DNA of 64,000 bases from Albugo candida (Eukaryota; Oomycota; Peronosporomycetes; Albuginales; Albuginaceae): positions 496,001-560,000 of the forward strand of contig CAJNAR010000152.1 of assembly GCA_905220665.1 (NCBI GenBank). Direction: 5' to 3'. The notes beneath the pieces are model-generated. The model ran no database searches. It was not told the origin of the DNA and was given only the letters and a program-made list of their open reading frames with translations. The translations under genes and the position numbers were made by a program. Positions 22,182 to 33,100 of this stretch are shown here, in pieces (the stretch's first letter is position 1; each line of letters starts with the position of its first letter).

Positions 22182-23201
22182 TCAGCCAAGTGGTGGGCAC
22201 GCAGTTTGTAGTAGACGAATGGTTTGCGCGACTGCTGTGGTGGAGAACACCGGAAGCAACTTTTTAGATCTGACATGTCGAAACGCGATGCCGAGATAGT
22301 GTTTATTCTTGTAGAATGAAAGATGTCCTGAATTCGTGTCCATCAGCACACCAACAATGTCGCCGTCGTTCATGGGCGCCGTGAATGCATCAACAATTCC
22401 ATGAACTTTATGACCAGTCAAGCAAGAGATACCCCAAAAGTGTGGCTGTGAATACACGCTGCTATCAACTGTCAAAATATCGGATGCAACACCAATCAGA
22501 ATTCCGTCCCCTCCAGCGCCACATATTACTTCCACTTCCCAATAATTGACACCTCGCTCGGTATGAAATTTGCTGAATACAGAAGCACATCCATGTCCAG
22601 TCTGGATGATTCGCGTATTCTGATCATGATACTTCACGACATGCAATCTCTGATCACTATGAAATTGTAACATTGGACATAGTAGTACCAAAATCGGATG
22701 ATTTAAGTTGATCAGACATTCGACCAGCTTCAAAGTTGGTTTGATCTCGATTCTCTGTACTGAATCTGTCTGTACGAGCGTAATCGTCACCGAATCTGGA
22801 ATCTGGAGTTTCTTTCGCACACTTTCGATAATTTCAACCCCCAAACAATCCAATGCGAAACAATGTCGAAACTTATGTCGCTTCGAATGCATGAGCGCAT
22901 AAAACGTAAATTCGGGTTCCGGATTAACTTCTTTCACGTGAATACGCATGTAACCCCACGGGAATTCGACACGAACCATGCTAGAATCTATCCAGTCAGA
23001 ATCCACATCGGGCCGCTCTTCTTTGGTAATCAATCGACCGCAGCCGTACGGCGTGGCTACGTGCAAAACCGCGCTCTCAATTCGGTCCGTTTGCATTTTT
23101 CTTGAAATTGAGCCCTTCCCAAGAGAGTCTAAAAACCTGTTCGTTTTGATATTTACTTCAACAAAAATGCCAGAAAATGTACAAAAAAAGGTACATCTCA
23201 T
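22182..23201 (-). CDS. SPRY (B30.2-like) domain protein
   Basis: Single exon, 339 aa from ATG 23201; an internal ATG at 23096 ([18 protein letters not shown]) may be the true start because the family-like part begins there. The C-terminal 150 residues form a SPRY domain: [46 protein letters not shown] and [18 protein letters not shown] domains bind short peptides in E3 ligases, RanBPM-type scaffolds and others. The N-terminal region ([27 protein letters not shown]) resembles small beta modules often seen in oomycete regulators. No RING or LisH motif is seen, so the role is open; probably a protein-binding adaptor. It lies 75 bp upstream of msrA on the same strand. Confidence 0.85.
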   Translation of the reverse strand: MRCTFFCTFSGIFVEVNIKTNRFLDSLGKGSISRKMQTDRIESAVLHVATPYGCGRLITKEERPDVDSDWIDSSMVRVEFPWGYMRIHVKEVNPEPEFTFYALMHSKRHKFRHCFALDCLGVEIIESVRKKLQIPDSVTITLVQTDSVQRIEIKPTLKLVECLINLNHPILVLLCPMLQFHSDQRLHVVKYHDQNTRIIQTGHGCASVFSKFHTERGVNYWEVEVICGAGGDGILIGVASDILTVDSSVYSQPHFWGISCLTGHKVHGIVDAFTAPMNDGDIVGVLMDTNSGHLSFYKNKHYLGIAFRHVRSKKLLPVFSTTAVAQTIRLLQTACPPLG

Positions 23202-23327
23202 TTTTCATCGACTTTCCAACTGCCAAATGTTGACCTCATTTGAATGTCCTTTCAGACTTGATAAACTGATCCCAAGACGTTTGATCGTAATTCAGACGCA
23301 CAAAGCGACACGAATTCGAGTAATTTG

Positions 23328-25757
23328 ATGGGCGGTGTATGTTATCGCTGCCAACAAGCTTCTTTTGAAGAAGATCGTCTGACTATCCATAATATTCGAC
23401 TCGTCGCACAACATTACTTGCTGCAACCTGCTCAACCACTTTCACTGCGTCATACTGAAAGCGATCTTTCCATTCCATCACACGCATTACTGAGAATGGA
23501 AAACACAAATAATGATGTAGAGCAAGCGAATATCGTACGCGATTCTGATCCTGGCGCTCGACGTCACACTCTTTGTTCACTTGCTAATTATATGTCGTCT
23601 TCTTTCAATAAGCTGTCGATTTCAAACCACTGCACGGTGACAGCACGAGTATATGAGCCAGCTGCTAGTTTGAGCAAATCAATGCATGATCGAGCATGGC
23701 GAACAGCGGCCATTTCTCTGGGCCAAACACATTGGCACAATAGACCCAAAGGAATATACAATCCACTTTCTTTGAAAGAATTCTGCATTCGATGCATTTG
23801 TATTCGACTCCTTAGTGAGCCAGCTTCAGTCTTCCGCATATTGGCGTACCAAATTCGACAACATGAAAAGTTGAGAAAACAACAGAATCTGCTTCGAGAT
23901 TGTGAAAGCGAGAAAGCGCCCGAATTTGCATCTCTATCCGCGGATTTGGCCACTGCAATTTTAGCCTGGTTTCGTGATCGTCAAGTCATTTGTAAACATC
24001 ATTTCCAGTTGCTTGCATACTACCAAATGCTTGATTGGAATTTGCGATTTTGCTCCGATGTGGATGATGCGTGGTTAGAAGATGTTCCAACTCATGTCAT
24101 CGAGCTTCTTCAGTCACTCAATGTTTCTTATTGCCATCGATTACAGTTTTGTGGACTGAATTCACAAAGTCGATTACCGAATCTTCGCACGGCGAATTTT
24201 GATGGATGTCTTTATTTGAAACCAGAGACGATCCAAAGACTCCAGTTTTCCAGTCGTCTGATTTCTTTGAATCTTACAGGATGCCGATTGATCACAGATA
24301 AAACGTTATATTCGCTTCGACATTTGTTCCGATTACAAGTTCTTCATTTGGTAACGTAACTGTGGTAAAATTATCCGTTTACTGATATATTTGATGGATA
24401 GAGCGGATGTAAATGGATCACGGAAAAAGGATTGCAACATCTCAATGGCTTATTTGGTTTGAAGCGATTATATCTTGCACGCTGCGTCAATGTATCCAAT
24501 CAGGCATTCCGCTTCTTCCCTACATCCTTTCCCAATTTGATAGAATTAGATGTGTCACATTGCTCCATCAGGTACTACAAAAATGGACCTTATTATCTCC
24601 TCAATTGACTTTTTTGATATCTAGTGACATCGCCTTGCATTTTATTGGCCGTCTGAAAGAGATGAGTTCGTTGGCACTGAAAGGATGCAGTCGAGTAACC
24701 ACCAAAGGCTTGAGTCATCTTGGTTCATTATCGAAACTGAGACGATTGGACTTTAGATACTGCAAACATATTTCTGGCTTATGCAAAGAATGGACTCAGC
24801 TTAACGCACTGTGGCTCTCTTGTACAAACTTCAAAGAATCGGATGCTTTTATTCTGGCCACGATGAGATACTTACAAGAGCTCGATCTTCGGTGTTGTGT
24901 CGTTACCAAATGCTCTTTTACATTCGTGAGTCAACTACAAAATCTCGTGAGACTTTGTGTGGCGGAAACAGCTTTAACCGATGAGAGCTTGATTGTGCTA
25001 TGCAAAAGACTGAAAAAGCTACAATTGTTGGACATTTCATGCACTGAAGTGACAGACAGTGGGACAATACTAATTGACAAGCTTGAGGAATTGAAAGAAT
25101 TACATTTGGATACTCCTGGAATAACAAACAGATCTCTTGGAAGAATAGGAAAGTTGAAGAAATTGGCCAGATTGAATCTTTTCGCTGCAAAGTAAGCATG
25201 ATTTTTACTTTGACAAGTGTGTCATTTAGAGTGGATGTAGTGTGACGGACGAGGGAGTTGAGTCTCTAGCACAACTTGAAGCACTGCATGACCTTGCAAT
25301 ATGCAGCGGAGGTATCGGTCCTCATGGTGTGAAAGTACTCTCTCAACTGAAAAAATTGGGAGCACTAAATTTGAGTCAAAACAAGTGGGTAATGTTCACT
25401 TGCGGCTAAAAAATTCTGACTGTGTTTTAGAGAGATCCAATCGCAGTGCGTTGTTCACCTTGGAGCACTCACAGAATTACGGTATCTCAATCTATCGAAC
25501 ACAAGTATCAGCAGTTCTTGCCTGCACAATTTATACGGTGAGTATCTACCAGCTTCGATTGGTCACCATTACTCAACCCGGACTTCTGTCTAGCACTAAA
25601 ACATCTGGAAAGTTTATCAGTTTATGGAGTCATCTTGGATGCCAGTCAAATCGATGAGCTACAAGGTGCGGTGTTTTTCTCAAGTGAAACTCATTGATAC
25701 AAATGTTTTATGCGTCTAGTGAATCTACCTCAACTCAAGGTCTTGAGGTGCTCATGA
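23328..25757 (+). CDS. leucine-rich repeat protein, AMN1/F-box-LRR type
   Basis: Seven exons: 23328-24350, 24402-24571, 24625-25191, 25241-25384, 25431-25537, 25594-25665, 25720-25757. Introns are 51, 53, 49, 46, 56 and 54 nt; total 707 codons, 706 aa. From about residue 240 to the end the protein is a run of cysteine-containing LRRs (LISLNLTGCRLITDKTL, LSSLALKGCSRVTTKGL-like units), the type found in AMN1 and FBXL proteins. The N-terminal 240 residues lack a clear F-box but include a short Cys pair (VCYRCQQ). Probably a cytosolic substrate-binding or scaffold protein. The region looks like several unrelated ORFs until the short introns are removed. It diverges from the SPRY gene by 126 bp. 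Confidence 0.9.
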
Positions 25758-26059
25758 GGAGTACGTTGCTTTGTGGAGCCTGTACGATCTGATACTCAAA
25801 TAGCAATGATACATGTGGCGTATTTGAGTCGATGCGTATGCTCGGGTCCAAATACAGTACTCCGTTGATCCTGACATTTGGCAAATGACGTATCGAACAC
25901 GTGGTAGAATGATACTATAGAATCGTTTTTAATTCGAGTTCCTTTAACTTAATATGGTTCAAAATAATCTTTGCACTGTACCACGTTTCCTTATTGCGCA
26001 TAATCCGTGTAAAGGAGCCAATCATCTCACAGACTGTGTCCTACACAATCTATTTCAGT
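25758..26059. other. intergenic, nothing recognised
   Basis: About 300 bp between the LRR gene's stop and the LYRM7 start. AT-rich, no open frame and no clear regulatory motif. It should hold the 3' end of one transcript and the promoter of the next. Confidence 0.4.
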
Positions 26060-26443
26060 ATGAGCACACGTGCGCTGGTTTTGGGCGGATATCGTCGGCT
26101 TTTACGCGCAAGTCGCTTGTCATTTGAAGGAGATACGTTTGCTTTACAACAAGCTCGTTTAACATTACGTAACCAGTTCCTCGATAAAAGTGTCATCTCA
26201 GATCCCAAAGCACAAGAAGAGATGCTAAAAGGAATCGACGAAGCAGAAAGTATGCTTCTTCATCATATCGTTCAAGGAAAAAGGGTGGATAAGAGTGATG
26301 AGCCTTCACGTTTCAAAGTCAAACTCACCGACCCGCAGAAAAAGAATATGAGTCAGAATGAAGAATTAACACCGGTCACTTTAAAAAGCACAGCAGAATC
26401 CATTATCATACACTCTGGTAACGCGTGCACGCGACCTCAGTAA
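26060..26443 (+). CDS. LYR-motif protein, LYRM7/Mzm1 complex III assembly factor
   Basis: 127 aa from ATG 26060; the frame is open upstream only from a TTG. The N-terminal half matches LYRM7/Mzm1: MSTRALVLGGYRRLLRASR (LYR-type helix, here YRRLLR), FALQQARLTLRNQF, and EAESMLLHHIVQGKR. LYRM7/Mzm1 is a small mitochondrial matrix chaperone that holds the Rieske iron-sulfur protein and delivers it to complex III with Bcs1. The tail after about residue 75 is polar and less conserved. It is convergent with the small secreted-protein gene (66 bp apart). Confidence 0.85.
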   Translation: MSTRALVLGGYRRLLRASRLSFEGDTFALQQARLTLRNQFLDKSVISDPKAQEEMLKGIDEAESMLLHHIVQGKRVDKSDEPSRFKVKLTDPQKKNMSQNEELTPVTLKSTAESIIIHSGNACTRPQ

Positions 26444-26509
26444 AGCATACTAATGGTATACGAAAATAAACCATGTACGTTTTGCCATATGCAAAACTTC
26501 AGAAAGCGC

Positions 26510-26728
26510 CTAAGCTCGAATTCGGCCTGCTTTCCATATTTCATATAGATATCTTCCGGTCAACATGCTGACCAACGTTTGTGTGGTAGACTTGGACCCA
26601 TGCTTTTTCTTCTCCGAATCGTTCTCGTGTATCACAGACACTTCTTCTTCTTCTGTCATTGCTTGTGCAAATCCGATCATCGCGATCAACAGGGACAGTA
26701 GCAACAGAATATAGCGTAATGGACACAT
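26510..26728 (-). CDS. small secreted protein, 72 aa
   Basis: ATG 26728 opens a frame with a clear signal peptide: a short polar start MCPLR, a hydrophobic core YILLLLSLLIAMIGF, and a likely cleavage after AQA. The mature part is about 48 residues: an acidic stretch (MTEEEEVSVIHEN), a Lys run (EKKKHGSK) and an amphipathic end (RYLYEIWKAGRIRA). There are no cysteines, and no RxLR or CHxC motif near the cleavage site. It could be a small secreted or ER-resident peptide; an effector role is only a possibility. A more upstream ATG at 26818 would bury the signal sequence. Confidence 0.55.
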   Translation of the reverse strand: MCPLRYILLLLSLLIAMIGFAQAMTEEEEVSVIHENDSEKKKHGSKSTTQTLVSMLTGRYLYEIWKAGRIRA

Positions 26729-27039
26729 GCTTTCCAATAGAATTATGAGAACGCAGCCAAGCGATTGACAAATTCTCAGTCTGTGATTATCCCGGAGATT
26801 AGGTATACACGTATGCAAATAGTACCTCCACGCTACTTTGCGTCATGCACACAGGTTTAGGACGTGTTCATCTGGCTATTAGATGCCAGACCTATACATT
26901 TACATGACTCAGTCAACAGATTGAGGGCTGACTTATACCACATCTCACCTCGTAGTAATAGCATGACGTCACCTGATCGCTCAAAATAAAACATCGCCTA
27001 CAAAATAAACGGACACGTGAGAGATTAGTCCCAAATGAC
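26729..27039. other. intergenic, nothing recognised
   Basis: Holds the promoter of the small secreted-protein gene and the 3' flank of the trehalose gene (both minus strand). No open frame or repeat stands out. Confidence 0.4.
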
Positions 27040-29889
27040 TCACTGCTCACGCACACTTGATTTTTTTACACTGCCGACGTGGCACGTGTAGATAGCCGCT
27101 TGACTGGAAAACACGTTGGTATCGTTTGTTTGGAGAGGTCGCATAATACGTGTCGATGAGTCATTATCACGCGAAGTTACCATCGAGGTTTCTGTTTGTT
27201 TAACTGTTTGAGGACCAGCAGCGTCTTGATTGGTGATACTGTCATGATATTTTCGGAAATAAGCAAATAAAGTGTCATCATCAGCATCGCCGATACACAG
27301 CAAGAAATCGAGTGGACGGTGATTGCGGTCAGACTCTTGCGTGGATCTTCTCATCAACTCTTCCAGAATAGCAGTTTTCTGGATTCCTTGTAGTCGAACT
27401 ATCACACGATTGCTACCTGGTAGCACCTCTAACGGCAGATTACACAGCACATCTTCCAAATTGAGCAGCATGTCGCGTGCCTGCATGGGCCCAAAGATGG
27501 AATCCGTCTCACCATAATGCCAGATCATAGAGCTATCTTTGATTTCGATTCGACTTCCTGGAGTTCGCTCTGTGAAATATTGCATGATTGGACGCACGAC
27601 TTTTTTCCACGACAAATCGACTTCGCCGGTAAGCGTTTGCCATTCATCAGACTTTGGAAAGCGAAAGTAATAACCTGATTCTGCCACAATTCCCACACGT
27701 GGATCTCTGAGCCAGCTGATGAGTACACTACGAGCATGCGCACTGAACACGAGAACTGTGTTTCGTGGATCCGCACATAATGTTTCAAGTACTCGTTTTC
27801 CGACTGGTTTTGGAGGAGTGATTGCCGTTCGTTGTTGACTTCCTTCTCCCATCAATATATTATCGACATTGAGTAAAATCAGGCGATTGGAGGATTGAGT
27901 GTAACAATGGATAATTTCTTCAAAAGGCAGTTTCGTTAACTTTGTTCCTGATGTTGGTCTCGTTGTCATATACTCCAAGTCTGTTAAAAAACTCTTTCCC
28001 CAAAAGCTTGCTGAGTGAGTTTTGACATAACGCAATAGATTCATGTGTCGATACTCGCGATCTTTTGGCATCAGATTGAGTGCATAATCCAAAGCTGTAG
28101 CGATATCATTTGTGTTCCATGGGTTCACACGTATTGCTCCTGAGAGTGATTGTGCGCTACCAGCAAACTCACTCAGCACAAGGACACCAGGACCTACACG
28201 ACGTTCAGAGCATTCGCGTACTTGGCACATCACATATTCGTGACTGACCAGATTCATTCCATCTCGTAGAGATGTCACCAGACAGACATCAGCCACATTA
28301 TATAAAGCTACCAGCTCGTGAGGACGCACGGAGCGGTGGATGTAATGTACCGGAGAATGTTCGATTGTACCAAAACGGCCGTTGATACGTCCGACCATTT
28401 CATTCACGTTGGCCGCTAAATTCTGATACTCTACAACACTTGTACGCGAAGGAACCGCGACTTGGATAAGTACAACATTCTCTCGGTATTTGGGATACAT
28501 TGTGAGAAAGCGTTCCATAGATAACATACGATGCGGTATACCTTTGATGTAATCCATTCTATCAACACCAACAATTATCTTCTTACCAGCAAATCTGGTG
28601 CATAGTTCTTGTATACGCTGCTGGGTCGTCTCTGCATCGAGTAACTTCTGGAAATGATCGGGATCGATCCCGATCGGGTACACTCCGACCGCTGTAAAGT
28701 GATCCTGCCATTCGATTCCTTTCGGCGTCGTGTAGGCGCCAACAATCCGCGAACAAGCTGACAAAAAATGGCGGGCATAGTCATACGTATGAAATCCCAA
28801 AAGGTCTGCGCCCAACAATCCTCGCAAAATCGGTTGACCCACAGGAAGCATTCGATAGACATCAGAGGCTGGAAATGGTGTGTGCAAAAACCAAGCAATA
28901 GTGGCCTTAGGATGTCGCTTTCGTAGCAAAGAAGGCAACATCATGAGATGGTAATCGTGAACCCATACGAAATCTCCTTCTCGATAGACTTGATGAACGG
29001 CTTGAGCAAAGCGTTTATTCGCTAGTTTATAAGCGTCCCACGGACGAAAGTCAAACTTTTTCTCGCTTCCTGGTCGAAACATTGGTAAAGGGACGTAATG
29101 AAAAATTGGCCATAAAATATCATTACTAAAGTCATTATAATAACGAGCTGCAAGTTCTTTTGATAGGAAGACGGGAAGACAATTGAATTCTTTTGCGAGT
29201 TTCTCTCGAACTTGATCTTGATCTTCTTGTGCCACTTCTTCTCCAAGCCATCCGATCCAAATAAAAGGTACCTCATCTCGGATACCATTAAGTGCGGTCA
29301 CTAAACCTCCAGAACTCATTGTGAATGTCCACTCCCCGGTTACCTCATCCCTCGTAAATGAAATAGGAAGTCGGTTGGAAACCATAATCAAGCGGCGACG
29401 AGAATCTTTGAGTGAGGGTAACATCTCATCTTGTGATTTCTCAGTTTGAACTTGAATCATTGAAAGTTGACGCTGAACTTCCTGAATATTGACCATTAAT
29501 TCCTGCTCTTTCGCACTCATTTCCATACCATCTTCTTCCTCATACATTCCTACACCTGTTTGGTTGCGTCGGTAAGAAGATTGGGAATGGAGTAGTGAGC
29601 GACGTCGTTGCTCGATGAGACGTTGTCGATGTGATCCTCTCCTACCTCCATCGGATGCGTCATCAGATTCATCTCCAGAACTGCTAATTTCCTCATTGCT
29701 GTAATCTGAGTTAGCTTTTGCATACATTTCAGATACCAAATTGGATTTTAATTGAGGACGTGAGGATAGATTTCGTGATTTTCCGAAAAACGTAGCTGTT
29801 TCTTGATGGCATAAATCATCATCCAATGACATTCCACGATTTCGAGATAGTCGTATTGAGTTTGCGTGACGTCGTGTTTGGTCGGCCAT
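27040..29889 (-). CDS. trehalose-6-phosphate synthase with degenerate phosphatase domain
   Basis: Single exon, 949 aa from ATG 29889. The N-terminal 150 residues are disordered. A GT20 synthase domain (about 165-620) makes trehalose-6-phosphate from UDP-glucose and glucose-6-phosphate; it has MVSNRLPIS, SSGGLVTAL, WVHDYHLMMLP, HTPFPASDVYRMLP, VGVDRMDYIKGI, SLRDGMNLV and EFAGSAQSL, so the donor and acceptor residues look intact. A C-terminal HAD phosphatase-like domain (about 665-900) starts LILLNVDNIL where active enzymes have the DxDGT nucleophile motif; the first Asp is Asn and the GT is lost. Later, CIGDADDDTLFAY resembles motif IV. It is probably a synthase with a pseudo-phosphatase, as in other bifunctional-looking TPS proteins. 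It diverges from the myotubularin gene by 222 bp. Confidence 0.95.
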   Translation of the reverse strand: MADQTRRHANSIRLSRNRGMSLDDDLCHQETATFFGKSRNLSSRPQLKSNLVSEMYAKANSDYSNEEISSSGDESDDASDGGRRGSHRQRLIEQRRRSLLHSQSSYRRNQTGVGMYEEEDGMEMSAKEQELMVNIQEVQRQLSMIQVQTEKSQDEMLPSLKDSRRRLIMVSNRLPISFTRDEVTGEWTFTMSSGGLVTALNGIRDEVPFIWIGWLGEEVAQEDQDQVREKLAKEFNCLPVFLSKELAARYYNDFSNDILWPIFHYVPLPMFRPGSEKKFDFRPWDAYKLANKRFAQAVHQVYREGDFVWVHDYHLMMLPSLLRKRHPKATIAWFLHTPFPASDVYRMLPVGQPILRGLLGADLLGFHTYDYARHFLSACSRIVGAYTTPKGIEWQDHFTAVGVYPIGIDPDHFQKLLDAETTQQRIQELCTRFAGKKIIVGVDRMDYIKGIPHRMLSMERFLTMYPKYRENVVLIQVAVPSRTSVVEYQNLAANVNEMVGRINGRFGTIEHSPVHYIHRSVRPHELVALYNVADVCLVTSLRDGMNLVSHEYVMCQVRECSERRVGPGVLVLSEFAGSAQSLSGAIRVNPWNTNDIATALDYALNLMPKDREYRHMNLLRYVKTHSASFWGKSFLTDLEYMTTRPTSGTKLTKLPFEEIIHCYTQSSNRLILLNVDNILMGEGSQQRTAITPPKPVGKRVLETLCADPRNTVLVFSAHARSVLISWLRDPRVGIVAESGYYFRFPKSDEWQTLTGEVDLSWKKVVRPIMQYFTERTPGSRIEIKDSSMIWHYGETDSIFGPMQARDMLLNLEDVLCNLPLEVLPGSNRVIVRLQGIQKTAILEELMRRSTQESDRNHRPLDFLLCIGDADDDTLFAYFRKYHDSITNQDAAGPQTVKQTETSMVTSRDNDSSTRIMRPLQTNDTNVFSSQAAIYTCHVGSVKKSSVREQ

Positions 29890-30111
29890 TGCGTGGTTTT
29901 GGTTGTATCTCGTGCTCTCAAACTTTAGCAAACGTTCAAGAAGGTTCTATATCGCTTGACACAAAAGTATACACTATACGTTCCCTTGCTCGCAATATAT
30001 TTGTCCAGTCTAATAATTCGAAAAAATTATGCGTATTGTTATTGCCCACTATTGTAATTCTAAACTTCCTATTTTATCAACTAGCCACTAAAAATCAAGT
30101 TCAAGTTCAGA

Positions 30112-33100
30112 ATGGAGACGCCGTCAATCGGATCCTACTGCACAGACACTCTTGAGGCTTCCACAACATCGACACCATCATCGTCCAACTCTTTTCAAGT
30201 CACACAACCAACTTCGTCCATCAAAATCAATTCTCTGCACCGCACCCCATCGTGTCGAAGTAACCGTCTTTCCACGTACCCACACTTTCCAAATTCTGTC
30301 AAAGAAAATGTTTCCGACTGCATTCCTCAAATTCCCGAAAGCAACGGACTCAGTCGAAGTTTACCCTTCAAAAGTCCTAAATTAACGTCACGTTTTTTCA
30401 AAACCAAAAAACACTTCAGTACAAACGTTAAGGAAATCGATGGACGCGATGCATTCACAGACGAGCGACATGACTCATGGCACCTTCCGAAACAATCGAT
30501 GTACTTCCTCAAGAATATCAGCTGGGTTCCGGACAATTTGGCTGAAAAGTGTTATGCTTGTCAGGTGGCATTCACGCTCGTGTTACGTCGTCATCATTGT
30601 CGGCGATGTGGTAATGTGTTTTGTGACTCATGTAGCTCTTCCAGGATGCCAATTGTATCGGCAAATATATTCACTCCCGTTCGTGTGTGTGATAAATGTT
30701 CTGTGGCTGCAAGAAAAGCTTATGTGAAAATGGTGGAAGAGAAACAAAATTCCAGGGAACGAGCCTTCTCGAACGGCTACACGAATACTGGAAGGCAGTC
30801 TCCGATATCATTGAGAGCCTCGTTATATCCTGAGCCAAATTCTTCTTCAGAGGGTATCCAAGGCAATGGAACTGATCATTTCTTATGGGACGCAAATGAA
30901 AAGAGGAGAGCTACATGCGATGAATCGGATTCGGTCGATAGCCTAAATTGGGAAGAAAAATCTCTCTTATGCGATGAGATTCCAAAAACCGATGAGAAAA
31001 TGCGTCAAAGACATTATAATTCGATTCCAAGAGAGCAAGAAAGAGATACATTGGATGAAAGTCTGTCACAGACAGAGCTGATGTTTCGACGTAATAGAGT
31101 CTGCGTACGTACGATCGAGGGAGAAAGTGTTCTTCTTCGGACTAAAGATGTCCGCATACAAATGCTTCATTTGGTCGATACCAAGCAGATAGGAACGCTA
31201 TATGTCACAAATTATCGAATTGTATTCAGTCCTCATCTCGGAAAATCGGAATTTGCCACTTCCAAAGTAATTCAAGATGAGAGAAATCGGATGAATCGAA
31301 CCACAAAATTCGGAGCTCGACGGAATTTATGGGAAACAGAGGTCAAGTATCATACCGGCTTGGGTCGAGATGTATTGACCACGTATCAGGCGATCCCATT
31401 ACTGTCTATTGAGCGTGCAAAGCGAAAGGAGATGGTGGAGAACGATACCGGGATCTTGGATCTCGTGTGTAAGGATTTCCGGCGCGTTCAATTCACATTC
31501 GAAGGATTAGTCACTCGACAAATATTTCATCAATTCGATCGCACATATCGAATCATACGAGAATACTCGCTACAAGAAGGCCCCATCCGCATCGAAAAAA
31601 TCGCATTTGCGCGATATTCCCAGGAACGTATCAGTTCCAAGCCACGTGAAGGATGTGTGCCTTACAACGCCAAAAAAGAGTTTGATCGATTAGGCGTCAC
31701 CGCATCTAACGGCTGGCGCCTTAGTGAGCGTAATATGGAATATTCCTTATGTGAGACATATCCTTCTCTTTTAGCGATTCCAGCAAATGTATCGGATGAG
31801 ATACTTTGTGTTGCTGCTCGATATCGCTCCAAAAGACGTATTCCGACACTATGCTGGCGAGATGTAGTGTCTGGAGCTTCCATCTCACGCAGTAGCCAGC
31901 CGCTGGTGGGCTTGGGTCAAAGACAATGCGATTACGATGTGTTTCTGATTCAGACGATTGCAGCTGTTAATCCATCGTCAAGCAAACTCGTCATCATCGA
32001 CGCTCGACCATGGAAAAATGCGGTCGCTCAGAAGACAGTTGGACGTGCTGGGTACGAGCTGACTGCTCGGTATGAGACGCGTCATAATCCAGCCTCACTC
32101 AAAGATTTAAATGTGAGCGCATCGTTGATGGCGACGCACATCAAGGACGCCGATAGTCCTTCCGATCCTATCGACGAAATACTGACCAATCTTCCGATGA
32201 CGATGGGATCCACACACAGCCATTCAGTGACATCTCAGACTGAGAGTCCACGAGCGCTTTCCATTATGGAAGACACAATTGCTGGAGAGGAATCCCCCGA
32301 CGTTATGGCTACCTCTCAACTTGTATTGACGGAATGTAAGCTGATTTTCATGGGCATTGAAAATATTCACGTGATGCGAAAATCGTACATGAAGCTGTCA
32401 GATTTGTGCACCAGTACGAGCAGAAGCTGTATCGATAGTAAATGGCTCGATCAAATGGCAGCGACTCGCTGGATGGAACACTTGTCACGCATTTTAGATT
32501 CTGCGATAGAAATTGCTCGTATCATTCATGAGCAACAAGCAAGTGTCCTGGTGCATTGTAGTGATGGCTGGGATCGAACTGCTCAACTGACTTCATTGGC
32601 TCAGCTGCTTTTGGATCCGTATTATCGCACTATCAAAGGCTTTCAGGTTCTCATTGAGAAGGAATGGTGTAGTTTTGGTCACAAATTTCGCGATCGTACG
32701 GGTCACGGGATCTGCGGAACCTTTGGAAGCTCCCACGCTCAAGAGATCTCCCCGATTTTCCTCCAATTTATTGATTGTGTCTGGCAGATACAGCAGCAAT
32801 TTCCATGCGCTTTTGAATTCAATGAGCGATTTCTGATACTTATTTTGGATCATTTGCATTCGTGTCGTTTTGGAACGTTTTTATATAATTGCGAGAAGGA
32901 ACGCGTGCAAAGTGAGAGGAATGCACCTACGAATTCGTTGTGGGAATTTATGGACGCAATGGACGCATCGGTAATTCAAAATGTGTTTTATCAGATGGAG
33001 ATGCTATCGTGGCGCGATACAAAAGCCAACGTTGTGGCCACACGGCAGTGTTATGAGGTCGCAAATGATTTGGACGAGTACAAGCGGCATCCACTGAGTC

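Noticed and set aside
32593..32859. Minus-strand ORF inside the myotubularin gene
   Set aside because: Lies opposite the catalytic CX5R region; the plus strand explains the conservation.
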